Below, piece by piece: positions 1 to 10,899 of a DNA stretch of 64,000 bases; the stretch's first letter is position 1; each line of letters opens with the position of its first letter. Below the pieces are notes generated by a model. It saw nothing but the letters and a program-made list of their open reading frames with translations. It searched no databases and was not told where the DNA came from. The stretch is from Corynebacterium efficiens YS-314 (GTDB lineage Bacteria > Actinomycetota > Actinomycetes > Mycobacteriales > Mycobacteriaceae), in contig NC_004369.1 of assembly GCF_000011305.1 (NCBI RefSeq), positions 1,798,001-1,862,000 of the forward strand, given 5' to 3'. The position numbers and the translations under genes are program-made.

Positions 1-506
<506 letters not shown>

Positions 507-595
507 TTACATTGTTCAAAGATTCAAACTCACCGGTGTCGCAGGCACCGGCCATCAGGTTCACTCGTGGAAACTTGAGACTTACCTAACATCTG

Positions 596-624
596 AATCT
601 ACCGATATTGGTTTCGTTGCCCAG
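596..624 (-). promoter_or_regulatory. Possible gapA promoter
   Basis: On the minus strand a TAGATT hexamer (596-601) fits the corynebacterial -10 pattern TAnAnT. It lies 17 bases from a weak -35-like CTGGGC at 619-624. Its distance to the gapA start would give a leader of roughly 110 bases. Weak evidence, from sequence resemblance only. Confidence 0.28.
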
Positions 625-869
625 TCTGTGGCGCGTTAACCTAACCACGATTTTAACGCCATCCGGCAATTCCCGCAGGGCTTTTCTGCATGAACGGACA
701 TGATCAGAAATTCCAGCCCGCCCGATCAGGGGTGGCATCCCACCTTTCCCTCGCCCCGGGTGAGCGTTCGTGAAACATCCACCCGGACTCACGCCGACTT
801 CACCCCCACACAGGGCTGACAATGGTCAGACCATAGGCCATGGAAGTCCACGCCACAGGGTTCCACCAT

Positions 870-885
870 TGTGATGCAAATCACC
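870..885. promoter_or_regulatory. GlxR/CRP-like palindrome
   Basis: TGTGATGCAAATCACC fits the CRP-type half-site pattern TGTGA-N6-TCACA with one mismatch in the last base. GlxR is the cAMP-binding global regulator of corynebacteria and controls many glycolytic genes. The site is about 400 bases upstream of the gapA start and just beyond the whiA stop codon, far from the suggested -10, so its function is uncertain. Confidence 0.35.
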
Positions 886-953
886 TTATATCATGAAACT
901 AATCCCCCTCCCCCGATCACCGCGTGTCGTTTCAGCGGGGCATGGAACGGGAT

Positions 954-1937
954 CTACAACTCGTCGAGAAGCTCTTCCGTCACCGCAACCGTGGTGTCGG
1001 GGATGCCGAGATCACGGGCGCGCTTGTCCGCCGTCGTCAGCAGTCTACGGATACGACCGGCGACCGCATCCTTGGTCATCTGGGGATCGGCGAGGCGGCC
1101 GAGCTCCTCCAGGGATGCCTGGCGGTGCTGGACCCTGAGCTGCCCGGCTTCCGCGAGGTGTTCAGGAACGTCATCACCGAGGATCTTCATCGCCCGTTCC
1201 ACCCGGGCCGCCGCAGCCACCGCCGCGCGCGCCGATCTGCGGAGATTGGCATCATCGAAGTTGGCCAGACGGTTGGCCGGGGTACGGACCTCCCGGGACA
1301 GGCGCTTCTCCTCCCAGACAATGCGGGACTTCTGCGCACCGATCCGCGTGAGCAGAGCGCCGATGGCCTCCGCATCCCTGACCACAACCCGCTCGGACCC
1401 GCGGGAGTCCTTCGTCTTGGCGGTAACACCGATTCTGCGGGCGCATCCCACCAGCGCGAGCGCCGCCTCCTGGCACGGGCATACCACCTCCAGCGCGGAG
1501 GATCTGCCTGGATCTGTGAGGGAACCACCTGCCAGGAACGCCCCACGCCATGCCGCCTCCGCCTCACTGATCGTGCCGGAGATAACCTGGGGCGACAACC
1601 CCCGGATGAGATGCCCCGACCTGGTCACCAACCCGGCCCTGCGGGCCACCTCATCGGCGTTGTGCACGATGCGGACCAGATACTTCGGGTTTTTCCGTGC
1701 GCCACCGGGAGTGACCGTGTGCACCTGCACATCGGTGTCATACAGCTGGCTGATGAACTCCTGGAGCCGTCGGGCAACCGCCATGCTATCGAGGTTGACC
1801 TCTATGACCAGCCGTCCTGCGATCGCCTGCATCTCACCGGCGAAACGCAGCAGGGCGGAGACCTCCGCTGCCTTCGCACTCTGACGGGTCACCGAGACCC
1901 TTGCCAATTCATCCTTGATGTCAGTTGTCAGTGACAA
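954..1937 (-). CDS. whiA: WhiA-family DNA-binding regulator
   Basis: WhiA proteins are conserved Gram-positive DNA-binding proteins tied to sporulation or cell division. They combine a degenerate LAGLIDADG homing-endonuclease-like fold with a C-terminal helix-turn-helix. Here the N-terminal part carries [14 protein letters not shown], typical of the LAGLIDADG half. The C-terminal part ([20 protein letters not shown]) is the helix-turn-helix. The TTG at 1937 (327 codons) lies 6 bases after AAGGAAGG. An in-frame TTG at 1943 would abut that ribosome binding site, so the shorter form is preferred. It is the last gene of the uvrC-rapZ-yvcK-whiA cluster conserved in actinobacteria. Confidence 0.93.
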   Translation of the reverse strand: MSLTTDIKDELARVSVTRQSAKAAEVSALLRFAGEMQAIAGRLVIEVNLDSMAVARRLQEFISQLYDTDVQVHTVTPGGARKNPKYLVRIVHNADEVARRAGLVTRSGHLIRGLSPQVISGTISEAEAAWRGAFLAGGSLTDPGRSSALEVVCPCQEAALALVGCARRIGVTAKTKDSRGSERVVVRDAEAIGALLTRIGAQKSRIVWEEKRLSREVRTPANRLANFDDANLRRSARAAVAAAARVERAMKILGDDVPEHLAEAGQLRVQHRQASLEELGRLADPQMTKDAVAGRIRRLLTTADKRARDLGIPDTTVAVTEELLDEL

Positions 1938-2036
1938 AGTCAACCTTCCTTGAACCGCTACAGAGGGCGATACGTGCCACCCTCCCCCACGGTTGAAAAA
2001 TTCCTGACCCTTCAGCCTAGTGGACTGGGCCGGGGC

Positions 2037-3107
2037 CTACCTGCGCGCCGTGATCTCCGCATACCGTTTCATCAGTGCATCACACAGTTTGGAGGGATCG
2101 TGGACACTGGTGAACCGCCCACGGCCATCCTCGGCGCGGACATCCTGGAAACTGACCTCCGCTCCGAGGGTTTTCGCTGTCCTGGCGATGTGGTCGCGTT
2201 CGGAGGTCAGGGTGACCGTGCCGGAATCAACGATGACATGGTCGACTTTGAGGTTGGTGGCATGCTGCCGCAGAACATGGATGTGGCGCTCGGCAGAGAA
2301 ACCGTTGGTTTCGCCCGGCTCGGCGGTCAGGTTCAAGACTAGAATCTTGACCGCATCAGTCTGGTCGAGGGCCTCGACCACGTCGGGCACAAGGATATGG
2401 GGAATCACGGAGGAGAACCAGGAACCCGGTCCGAGAGTCACCAGATCCGCATCCAGGATGGCCTGCACCGCCTCGGGGTTGGCTTCAGGACGCTCGGGGA
2501 TCAAACGGACCCGGCGTACCTGCCCGGGGGTTGCCGCCACTGCAACCTGGCCGCGGACCTGTCGGATCAGACGCGGATCCTGATCCAGACCCGAGACCTC
2601 AGCCTCGAGATCCAGTGGTTCCACACAGACCGGGAGAACCCGTCCCCGGGAACCCGCCAGCTCAGCGACCTTGTCCAGCGCGAGTTGTGAGGTGCCGAAA
2701 ATATCGGTCAGCGCAACAATGAGCAGGTTGCCCAGGGCATGGCCCGCCAGGGCACCATGTCCCCCGAAGCGGTGCTGGAGGAGGCCCTCCCACAGCATCC
2801 CGTCCTCGTCATCAGTGGTCAGTGCAGCCAGTGCCATCCTCAGATCCCCCGGTGGGATCTGCCCCAGCTCGTGTCGGATTCGTCCCGAGGACCCACCGTC
2901 ATCCGCCACCGTCACCACCGCATTGATCCTCTCCGGACCACAGTTGCGTACCGCCCGCAGCGTCTGGAAGAGCCCGTGACCACCCCCGAGACTAGTGATG
3001 GTATGCGGGTGGTCCGCAGTGCAGGCGGGGGTCGGGGCGAGATCGTCGGAAGTCAAGAGGGAAGCCATTTCAGAGGTGGGGTTGGGAATGCCGGACAGAA
3101 AGGTCAT
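2037..3107 (-). CDS. yvcK: YvcK/CofD-like gluconeogenesis factor
   Basis: A 356-residue protein of the CofD/YvcK family, needed in other bacteria for growth on gluconeogenic substrates and for cell-wall or shape control (CuvA in mycobacteria). The nucleotide-sugar binding core is visible as SLGGGHGLFQTLRAV near residue 40 and VTVADDGGSSGRIR near residue 65. These are followed by GQIPPGDLRMAL and HALGNLL, all family hallmarks. The start is uncertain: no strong ribosome binding site precedes ATG 3107 or the internal ATG at codon 14, and the first 35 residues are poorly conserved in type. It lies 17 bases after rapZ, consistent with one transcript. Confidence 0.93.
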   Translation of the reverse strand: MTFLSGIPNPTSEMASLLTSDDLAPTPACTADHPHTITSLGGGHGLFQTLRAVRNCGPERINAVVTVADDGGSSGRIRHELGQIPPGDLRMALAALTTDDEDGMLWEGLLQHRFGGHGALAGHALGNLLIVALTDIFGTSQLALDKVAELAGSRGRVLPVCVEPLDLEAEVSGLDQDPRLIRQVRGQVAVAATPGQVRRVRLIPERPEANPEAVQAILDADLVTLGPGSWFSSVIPHILVPDVVEALDQTDAVKILVLNLTAEPGETNGFSAERHIHVLRQHATNLKVDHVIVDSGTVTLTSERDHIARTAKTLGAEVSFQDVRAEDGRGRFTSVHDPSKLCDALMKRYAEITARR

Positions 3108-3124
3108 GAGGGTGCCTGCACCGC

Positions 3125-4069
3125 CTAGTTACGATTGATGTCGCGGTGCACCACGGACACATCCAGGTCTGGGCGCTCGCCCAGACGGCGGGCCAGTTCC
3201 TCGGATACTGCCACCGAACGGTGGTGGCCACCGGTGCAGCCGATGCCCACGGTGATGAAGTTCTTCCCCTCATGGCGGTAACCGGGCAGCATGTCGTCGA
3301 GCATGGCGATGAAGTTGTCGAGGAATTCCCCCGCCCCCTTCTGGCTGAGCACATAGTCGGAAACCGGCTTGTCCACACCCCGGAAGGGCCGCAGCTCGGG
3401 AACCCAGAACGGGTTGGGGAGGAAACGCGCGTCGATGATGAAATCGGCATCACGTGGGGAACCGTGTTTGAAGCCGAAGGACTCAATGGTGACATGCTGG
3501 ACACGCTTGGCGATCGTGCGGAAGGACGATTCAATGGCACGACGCAGGTCATGGACGGACAACTCTGAGGTGTCGATGACCACATCGGCCTCCTCCTTGA
3601 GATCCGAGAGCATCTGCCGTTCGCGCTCGATACCGACCTGGAGGGTCTGACTGCCCTGGAGGGGATGGGTGCGTCGCACATTGTCGAAGCGGCGGATGAG
3701 CTCATCATCGCGGGCATCCAGGAACAGTACCGTGGGGGCCAGGTTCTTCTCCTCCAGCTCGGTGATGGTTTCACGCAGACCACCCCGGAACTCCCGGGAA
3801 CGCACATCACAGACCACGGCGACCTTATCCACCGGGGAGTCCTCGCGGGCACACATCTCCACCAGGGGCAGGATCATCTGAGGTGGCAGGTTGTGGGTGA
3901 CAAACCACCCCAGGTCCTCCAGAACCCGGGCCGCGGTGCTGAGACCCGCGCCGGACATCCCCGTGATGATAACCGGGGTGAAGGTGGTTTCAGGGGCGGA
4001 GGGAGACGAAGCAGGGGACGTGACCGGGGTCGCAGTTTCAGGCACCGTTGAGCCAGGGGTTTGGTTCAT
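3125..4069 (-). CDS. rapZ: RapZ/YvcJ-family nucleotide-binding protein
   Basis: RapZ-type proteins are P-loop proteins. In enterobacteria RapZ is an RNA adaptor controlling amino-sugar synthesis, and in Gram-positives (YvcJ) they bind and hydrolyse nucleotides. The 314-residue product has a Ser/Thr/Pro-rich head of about 30 residues, then the P-loop GMSGAGLS at residues 37-44. The Walker lysine position is Leu. CDVRSREF follows as the Walker B-like segment, then the C-terminal family block ([15 protein letters not shown]) with its conserved His pair. It sits between uvrC and yvcK as in other actinobacteria. The Leu may be lineage-typical, so loss of nucleotide binding is not concluded. Confidence 0.92.
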   Translation of the reverse strand: MNQTPGSTVPETATPVTSPASSPSAPETTFTPVIITGMSGAGLSTAARVLEDLGWFVTHNLPPQMILPLVEMCAREDSPVDKVAVVCDVRSREFRGGLRETITELEEKNLAPTVLFLDARDDELIRRFDNVRRTHPLQGSQTLQVGIERERQMLSDLKEEADVVIDTSELSVHDLRRAIESSFRTIAKRVQHVTIESFGFKHGSPRDADFIIDARFLPNPFWVPELRPFRGVDKPVSDYVLSQKGAGEFLDNFIAMLDDMLPGYRHEGKNFITVGIGCTGGHHRSVAVSEELARRLGERPDLDVSVVHRDINRN

Positions 4070-4105
4070 GTCCTACATACTAGTCAGGCCATGGTCAGCC
4101 ACACA

Positions 4106-6151
4106 TCATTCCGGCGGGTGCAGTGCCTCGAAGACACTCTGTGCCAGTTTGGGCCCGAAACCCCTCACCCCGGCAATGTCCCCAACGGTGGCCTCCCTCA
4201 ACCGTGCCACCGAACCGAAGTGCTTCACCAGTTCGGTGCGACGCGCCTGGCCGAGACCCCTGATGTCATCGAGTTCTGAGACCCGCATCCGTTTGGATCG
4301 CTGCTGGCGGTGGTAGGTGATGGCGAAGCGGTGTGCCTCGTCGCGGACCTGCTGGAGCAGGAACAGCGCTGGGGAGTTACGTGGCAGGATCACCGGATCG
4401 GGATCACCGGGCAGCCAGATCTCCTCCAGCCGCTTGGCCAGACCCACCAGGGTGACATCGACGATGCCCAACTCATCGAAGACCTCCTGGGCAGCCGCGA
4501 CCTGGGGTGCACCACCATCGACGATGAACAACTGTGGCGGGTAGGCGAACCGCCTGTTGTCCGTGGACATCTCCTCGACCTTCTCATCGGAGAAGGTGGC
4601 GTCGTCGAGTTCCTCCGGAACGGCGAGCTTGTCGCGGTGATGCCGCAGGAAACGTCGCCGGGTCACCTCGGCGATGGATGCGACATCATTGGAATGTCCA
4701 TCACCGGCTGCCTCCTTGATGCGGTAGCGGCGGTAATCGGACTTGCGGGGCAACCCATCCTCGAAGACCACAAGGGAGGCCACCACATCTGTGCCCTGGA
4801 TATGGGAGATGTCGGTGCATTCGATACGCAGGGGGGCCTGTTCCATATCCAGGGCCTCCTGGATATCCTGCAGTGCCGCCGAGCGGGCGGTGAGGTCCCC
4901 CACCCGCTTGATCTTGTGCTGTTTGAGCTGTTCCCGGGCGTTCTTCTCCACCGTTTCCATGAGGGAACGCTTGTCCCCGCGCTGGGGAACCCGCAGATCC
5001 ACACCAGCGCCACGGAGCTCCTCGAGTACTTTGCGGGTTTCCTGCGCCTCGTGGGGCTCCACCTGGACCAGGATCTCGCGCGGGACCACGGCCGGGGTGG
5101 CCTCGCGGTACTGGTCCACTCCCCTGCGCTCAATGTGTTCGGCATCCTCGGCGGCCTCGGATTCCGCACGCTCCACGGCATCACCATAGAACTGCACGAG
5201 GAAGTGCTGCATGAGGTGTGGCAGTGCGGGATCCGGTCCCTCAGCATCGGAGTCGTCGGGGAGGTCCCAGTCACCGGTCTTCTCCACGACCCAGCCACGC
5301 TGGCCACGGATGCGTCCGCCGCGGACATGGAAGATCTGCACGGCGGCCTCCAGTTCATCGGTGGCGAAGGCGATGATGTCGGCATCGGTTCCGTCACCGA
5401 GGACCACGGCCTGCTTCTCCATCACCTTGTTGATGGCGCCGAGATCATCGCGCAGACGAGCTGCCCGTTCGAAGTCGAGCTCCTCCGAGGCTGCCATCAT
5501 CTCGGCGGTGAGTTCGCGGGTCACCTTGTCGGTGTGCCCCGACATGAAGGAACAGAAACCCTCGACGATCTCCCGGTGTTCCTCCTCGCTCACCCTGCCC
5601 ACACAGGGCGCGGCGCACTTATCGATATATCCCAGCAGACACGGCCTGCCCAGGTTCTCGTGACGGTTGAACACACCCTTGGAGCAGGTGCGCATGGGAA
5701 AAACCCGGATGAGCAGATCGAGGGTTTCACGCACCGCCCAGGCATGGGAGTACGGCCCGTAGTAGCGCACCCCCTTACGGCGGGGACCGCGGTAGAAGAA
5801 GGCCCGTGGGAACCGCTCGCCGGTGGACACCGCCAGCATGGGATAGGACTTGTCATCGCGGTACTTGACGTTGAACCGGGGATCGAAACGTTTGATCCAG
5901 GTGTATTCGAGCTGGAGTGCCTCCACCTCGCTGCCGACCACGGTCCACTCCACCGAGGATGCGGCGAAGACCATCTGCCGTGTGCGGGGATGCAGTTGGG
6001 TGACATCCTGGAAATAATTGGACAGGCGGGCGCGGAGGTTTTTCGCCTTGCCCACGTAGATGACACGGCGGGCATCATCGCGGAATTTATAAACGCCCGG
6101 CTCCGTGGGAATGGTCCCGGGCGCCGGGCGGTAGGTGGTCGGGTCGGCCAT
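4106..6151 (-). CDS. uvrC: Excinuclease ABC subunit C
   Basis: The dual-incision nuclease of nucleotide excision repair, acting with UvrA and UvrB. The 681 residues show all domains in order. The GIY-YIG domain at about residues 15-95 has PGVYKF and [18 protein letters not shown] motif lies near 205-245 ([18 protein letters not shown]). The RNase H-like second nuclease is at about 380-560 ([21 protein letters not shown]). Tandem helix-hairpin-helix motifs are at the end ([20 protein letters not shown] and VRGFGPKLA). Length is normal for the family. The start ATG at 6151 is 8 bases from the stop of the upstream gene, so the two are probably cotranscribed. Confidence 0.97.
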
Positions 6152-6159
6152 GGGTGACG

Positions 6160-6750
6160 CTAGTCCTCCGGCATGTACTTGTTCTCGAGTTCACGGAATT
6201 CAGCCACGGCACGCACGACCGACTCACCATCGCGGGCCTGGAACGCCCACATGGGGACGAACTCGAAATCCGGGAGCTCCAGGCGTGCCACGCGGGCACC
6301 CTTCGGGAAGGACATGCCGTAGATGACAGCCCAGGGGTAGAAACGGGTGCCGATGAAGTTGCGGACCTCAACACCGTCCTCATTGGCGCGGACCCGGGCA
6401 CGGGTGAAACCGATGTAGGCCAGGACGGACAGCAGTACACCGACACCGGGGAAGGCCAGGGTGTCAATGAAGGAGACGGCGGCACCGGTGAAATCGACAT
6501 CCACCACGGCACCCATGAAGATGTGGACCGCCATAACCACCACGACGATGATCCAGGCCAGCTGTTTCATCGTCTTCGAGGTGACCACCAGACGCCACGG
6601 TTTATCGGTGGTGGTTCCCGCGTAGGCTGCGGTGTAGAGCTGCAGCTCCTCATCGCTGAGCCGTGTCGTCTGCCCACTGCCGGCCTGAGGGGTGGTCCCA
6701 TCCACGTTGTTTCGATCCTCCGTTGCGCCGTCAGGAGCGTTGGTCGTCAC
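6160..6750 (-). CDS. Membrane protein with bacterial PH-like domain
   Basis: A 196-residue protein. After an acidic N-terminal tail of about 50 residues come two hydrophobic segments, [15 protein letters not shown] and [16 protein letters not shown]. Then follows a region resembling bacterial pleckstrin-homology domains ([20 protein letters not shown], with WAFQARDGE further on). This two-helix plus PH layout is common in actinobacterial membrane proteins next to riboflavin genes. The specific function is unknown. It lies between ribH and uvrC on the same strand, with 52 bases to ribH. Topology and domain call are read from hydrophobicity and motif style only. Confidence 0.75.
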
Positions 6751-6802
6751 TGTTTCACAAATCCTTCATTTCAGTTCCTGCGTGGGGTTTCTGGAAGACA
6801 GT

Positions 6803-7291
<489 letters not shown>

Positions 7292-8593
7292 CTAGGTCGT
7301 CTTGTCGGTGTTACCGTGGGCCGCGTCCCATTCATCGATCGCGGGCAGGATGTGCCCCATGCGGTCGCGTTTGGTGCGCAGGTAACGGATATTGTCCTCA
7401 TGCACCTGAACAGGGATGGGGGTCCGGCCGGCGATGGAGATGCCGTGGCCCTCCAGTCCCATGCGCTTGGTGGGGTTGTTGCTCATCAGGTTGATGGAGC
7501 GCACACCCAGGTCGTAGAGGATCTGCGCCCCGGTGCCGAATTCCCGGGCATCCGCCGGCAGTCCGAGGGAAAGGTTGGCATCGACGGTGTCGGCACCCTC
7601 ATCCTGAAGCTGGTAGGCGCGCAGCTTGGCCAGCAGGCCGATGCCGCGGCCCTCATGTCCGCGCATGTAGACCACCACGCCGCGACCTGCCTCATGGATC
7701 ATGCGCAGGGATTCGTTGAGCTGCTGCCCGCAGTCACAGCGGCGGGAGCCGAAGACATCACCGGTGAGGCATTCGGAATGGACCCGGACCAGGACGTTCT
7801 CCCCACCATCGGAGGATGGGTCACCCTCGACGATGGCCATGAGTTCGGTGCCATCCACCTTGGAGCGGTAACCCACCGCGGTGAACTCCCCGATCTCGGT
7901 GGGGAGTTTCGTCTCCACGACACGCTCGACGAGGATCTCGTTCTGGCGTCGCCAGGCGATGAGCTGCTCAATGGAGATCAGCTTGAGACCGTGGGTGTCA
8001 CAGAACCGGCGCAGCTCCGGGAGCCGGGCCATGCCGGTGGGGTCCTCCTCACTGACCACCTCACAGATCACACCGGCGGGGCGCAGACCGGCGGCCCGTG
8101 CCAGGTCCACCGCGGCCTCGGTGTGCCCGGCGCGCACGAGGACACCGCCCTCGCGGGCGCGCAGGGGCACCACGTGTCCGGGCCGGGTGAAGTCGGTGCG
8201 GTCGGAGTTGGGGTCGGCGAGCAGCCGGATGGTGTGCGCACGGTCGGTTGCGGAGATACCGGTGGATCCGGTGTTGGCGTCCACGGTCACGGTGTAGGCG
8301 GTGCCGCGGGCATCCTGGTTGTGCGCGGTCATCGGCGGCAGGTCCAGGCGGTCCGCGTCCTCTGAGGTCATCGGCGTGCAGATATAACCGGAGGAGTAAC
8401 GGACCATGAAGGCCACCAGCTCCGGGGTGGCGAGTTCGGCGGCGAAGATGATATCGCCTTCGTTCTCCCGGTTCTCATCATCGACAACAACCACCGCCCG
8501 GCCGGCGGCGATCTCGGCGATGGCTTCCTCCACTGTGTCCAGCTGGATGTTCTGTGCGGCGTTCTCAGTCACGGCGTTCTCGGTCACAGTCAT
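7292..8593 (-). CDS. ribBA: Bifunctional 3,4-dihydroxybutanone 4-phosphate synthase / GTP cyclohydrolase II
   Basis: Makes both precursors of riboflavin, from ribulose 5-phosphate (N-terminal RibB half) and from GTP (C-terminal RibA half). The RibB half shows [24 protein letters not shown] and [20 protein letters not shown]. The RibA half shows the zinc-binding pattern [17 protein letters not shown] and the GTP-site block [11 protein letters not shown]. The reading frame can begin at a TTG at 8596 directly before ATG 8593. The ATG (433 residues) is preferred, with GGGGAG upstream. It lies 5 bases after ribE and 9 bases before ribH. Confidence 0.97.
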   Translation of the reverse strand: MTVTENAVTENAAQNIQLDTVEEAIAEIAAGRAVVVVDDENRENEGDIIFAAELATPELVAFMVRYSSGYICTPMTSEDADRLDLPPMTAHNQDARGTAYTVTVDANTGSTGISATDRAHTIRLLADPNSDRTDFTRPGHVVPLRAREGGVLVRAGHTEAAVDLARAAGLRPAGVICEVVSEEDPTGMARLPELRRFCDTHGLKLISIEQLIAWRRQNEILVERVVETKLPTEIGEFTAVGYRSKVDGTELMAIVEGDPSSDGGENVLVRVHSECLTGDVFGSRRCDCGQQLNESLRMIHEAGRGVVVYMRGHEGRGIGLLAKLRAYQLQDEGADTVDANLSLGLPADAREFGTGAQILYDLGVRSINLMSNNPTKRMGLEGHGISIAGRTPIPVQVHEDNIRYLRTKRDRMGHILPAIDEWDAAHGNTDKTT

Positions 8594-8598
8594 CAACC

Positions 8599-9216
8599 TT
8601 AGTTCTCCCCTGTGGTGACAGATGCGCCAGGGCCTGTCATCATGCGTTCGACGTACTTGGCGATCACATCCACCTCGATGTTGACCACATCGCCTACCTG
8701 CAGGTGACCGTGGGTGGTCTCGCGCAGGGTGGTGGGGATGAGGGACACCTCGAACCAGTCCTCCCCCAGGGAGGACACGGTCAGGGAGGTGCCGTTGAGG
8801 GCGATGGATCCCTTCTCCACGACGTAGCGCGCCAGGTCGGCGGGCAGGGCGAAACGCAGCACATCCCAGTTCTCGGAACTCTCCCGGGACAGCAGCGTGG
8901 TGGTGCCGTCGACATGGCCCTGCATGATGTGCCCGCCGAGGCGGCCGTTGGCGGCCATGGCGCGTTCCAGGTTGACCGGGCTGCCCACGGTCAGCGAACC
9001 CAGCGAACTGCGGTCGAGGGTTTCCTGCATGCAGTCGGCGGTGAAGTGTCCCTCCTCAAAGGTGGCGACAGTCAGGCACACACCGTTGACTGAGATGGAG
9101 TCCCCGAGGTTGACGTCCTCCAGCACCCGGGTGGCGGCGATGGTGAGCCGGACGGAGTCGCCCAGGTTCTCCACGCCGGAGACGGAGCCGAGCTCCTCAA
9201 CAATGCCAGTGAACAT
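8599..9216 (-). CDS. ribE: Riboflavin synthase, alpha subunit
   Basis: Dismutates two lumazine molecules into riboflavin plus the pyrimidine that RibH re-uses. It is a 205-residue protein of two similar barrel repeats. Repeat 1 starts [12 protein letters not shown] with NGVCLTV at about residue 45. Repeat 2 is marked by MQGHVDGTT and [11 protein letters not shown] in the second half. This internal duplication is diagnostic. Its ATG directly follows the TAG stop of ribD with no spacer, so the two are probably translationally coupled. Called ribC in some corynebacterial literature. Confidence 0.97.
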   Translation of the reverse strand: MFTGIVEELGSVSGVENLGDSVRLTIAATRVLEDVNLGDSISVNGVCLTVATFEEGHFTADCMQETLDRSSLGSLTVGSPVNLERAMAANGRLGGHIMQGHVDGTTTLLSRESSENWDVLRFALPADLARYVVEKGSIALNGTSLTVSSLGEDWFEVSLIPTTLRETTHGHLQVGDVVNIEVDVIAKYVERMMTGPGASVTTGEN

Positions 9217-10203
9217 CTAGTGGTCCTTTCGAGTCATGTCAATCAGCACATCATCGCCGAGGCGGTGCACGGCGGTGGTGGTAAAACGTGTGATGTCGGA
9301 GATGGTGGTCCCGCCATCCCAGCTGAGCACGGATCGGCCCGCACCCAGGATCGCGGGGGCCACATAGGCCCGGATCGCATCGATGAGGCCCGCGCGCAGC
9401 ATAGCGCCGGCCAGGGTGGGTCCGCCCTCCAGAAGGACATCCCGGCATCCTGATTCCCACAGCGCTGCCAGGGCCTCGTCTATTCCGGGGTACTGCTCGA
9501 ACCCCAGGCGGTCCAGGTTGGATCCGGCGGGAACGGGTCGCCGTCCGATGACCACGCGACGTGGCTGGTGGTCATACAACCCGGCTGGTCCCCGGGCGGT
9601 CAGGGAGGGGTTGTCGGTCAGCGCGGTGCCGGTGCCGACGATGATGGCGTCGCGCCGGGTACGGTCGGCGTGCACATGGGCCCGGGCGGTCTCACCGGTG
9701 ATCCACTGGCTGGTGCCGTCGGTGGCGGCGGCGAAACCGTCGAGGGTGCCGGCGAATTTGAGGGTGATGTGTGGTCGGCCGAGCTTCGTGGCCCGCAGCC
9801 ACGGGCTGAGCGTGGGAACGGGGAGACCCAGAAGATGCGTGTCGACGCCCGCCTGCCTCAGGTGGTCGGCCCCTCCGGCGGCCTGCGGGAAGGGATCGGG
9901 GTTGGCGTAGAAGACCCTGGCTATCCCGGCGTCGATAAGCGCCTGCGAGCAGGGGCCGGTGCGCCCGGTGTGGTTGCACGGTTCGAGGGTGACCACCGCG
10001 GTGCCGCCCCGGGCACGCGGGCCCGCGGCGGCCAGCGCCATGACCTCGGCGTGGGCTCCACCGGGTGGTTGCGTGGCACCGATGCCGGCGAGCTCACCGT
10101 CGGCATCCAGGATGACGGCACCGACCGGCGGGTTCGGGCTGGTGGTACCGACGACCTCCTCGGATGCCTCGATGGCCAGCTGGAGGGCCTCCTCGGGACT
10201 CAT
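9217..10203 (-). CDS. ribD: Riboflavin biosynthesis deaminase/reductase
   Basis: Carries out the second and third steps of the GTP branch: pyrimidine deamination, then NADPH reduction of the ribosyl side chain. The N-terminal deaminase shows the zinc motifs GGAHAEVMAL and TLEPCNHTGRTGPC. The C-terminal reductase starts near residue 150 (RPHITLKFAGTLDG) and continues with ITGETARAHVH and VLLEGGPTLAGAML. At 328 residues the length is normal. The gene is 5 bases downstream of rpe, so the rib genes appear to sit in a longer rsmB-rpe-rib transcript. I found no FMN riboswitch ahead of it. Confidence 0.96.
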   Translation of the reverse strand: MSPEEALQLAIEASEEVVGTTSPNPPVGAVILDADGELAGIGATQPPGGAHAEVMALAAAGPRARGGTAVVTLEPCNHTGRTGPCSQALIDAGIARVFYANPDPFPQAAGGADHLRQAGVDTHLLGLPVPTLSPWLRATKLGRPHITLKFAGTLDGFAAATDGTSQWITGETARAHVHADRTRRDAIIVGTGTALTDNPSLTARGPAGLYDHQPRRVVIGRRPVPAGSNLDRLGFEQYPGIDEALAALWESGCRDVLLEGGPTLAGAMLRAGLIDAIRAYVAPAILGAGRSVLSWDGGTTISDITRFTTTAVHRLGDDVLIDMTRKDH

Positions 10204-10208
10204 GTGGT

Positions 10209-10874
10209 CTACTTCGAGGCCAGTGCGCGGAGTTCCTGCACAGCGGCGTTCGGCTCATCGGCGCCGAATACCGCGGAACCGGCGACGTAGGCATCCACAC
10301 CCGCCTCGGCGGCCTGTTCGATGGTCGTGGCGGAGATGCCACCGTCGATCTCGATGATGATGTCCAGTCCGCGCTCGTCGATGACGCGGCGCAGGGTGCG
10401 GACCTTGTCCAGCTGATCCGGCATGAAGCTCTGGCCACCGAAGCCGGGTTCCACGCTCATGACGATGACCTCGTCGAAGTGCTCGAGGTCATCCAGGTAG
10501 TCCTCGATCGGGGTGCCCGGACGCAGGGAGAACCCGGCGCGCACGCCCTTGGAACGGATGTGCTGGGCCAGTTCCACGTGCTTGTCGGTGGCCTCGACGT
10601 GGAAAATGACACACGCCGCGCCGGCGTCGATGTAGTGATCGACCCACTTCTCGGGGTTCTCGATCATGAGGTGGACATCCAGGGGTTTGTCCGTGACACG
10701 GTGAACGGCCCTGGTCACGTCATAACCGAAACTTAAGTTGGGGACGAAGTGGCCGTCCATGATGTCGACGTGGATCCAGTCGGCGTCGGGAACCGCTGCG
10801 ATCTCCTCGCCGAGGCGGGCGTAATCGGCGGCCAGGATGGATGGGGCGATGATGGGTTTGCGCTGTTGAGCCAT
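10209..10874 (-). CDS. rpe: Ribulose-phosphate 3-epimerase
   Basis: Interconverts ribulose 5-phosphate and xylulose 5-phosphate in the pentose phosphate pathway. Ribulose 5-phosphate is also the substrate of the RibB half of the neighbouring ribBA. The TIM-barrel enzyme has 221 residues. Visible signatures are IAPSILAADYARLGEE, DWIHVDIMDGHFVPN (metal-binding Asp/His), LDVHLMIENPEKWVD and VMSVEPGFGGQSFM. Length and motifs are complete. Confidence 0.97.
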   Translation of the reverse strand: MAQQRKPIIAPSILAADYARLGEEIAAVPDADWIHVDIMDGHFVPNLSFGYDVTRAVHRVTDKPLDVHLMIENPEKWVDHYIDAGAACVIFHVEATDKHVELAQHIRSKGVRAGFSLRPGTPIEDYLDDLEHFDEVIVMSVEPGFGGQSFMPDQLDKVRTLRRVIDERGLDIIIEIDGGISATTIEQAAEAGVDAYVAGSAVFGADEPNAAVQELRALASK

Positions 10875-10899
10875 ACCTTCAGATCATAGCCCCACCGCT

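Noticed and set aside
533..551. A 6-bp hairpin in the gapA leader as a riboswitch or attenuator
   Set aside because: Too short and isolated, with no conserved aptamer or T-run.
586..822. A 78-codon minus-strand frame in the gapA-whiA gap
   Set aside because: No ribosome binding site, Cys/Arg/Gly-biased composition, and it overlaps the likely gapA promoter.
4310..6157. A 615-codon plus-strand open frame opposite uvrC
   Set aside because: It is the antisense shadow of a real GC-rich gene, with no family motifs and a His/Gly/Leu-heavy composition. uvrC on the other strand has all its domains.
10204..10210. FMN riboswitch ahead of the rib genes
   Set aside because: ribD follows rpe by 5 bases, leaving no room for an RFN element, and none is seen upstream of rpe or rsmB.
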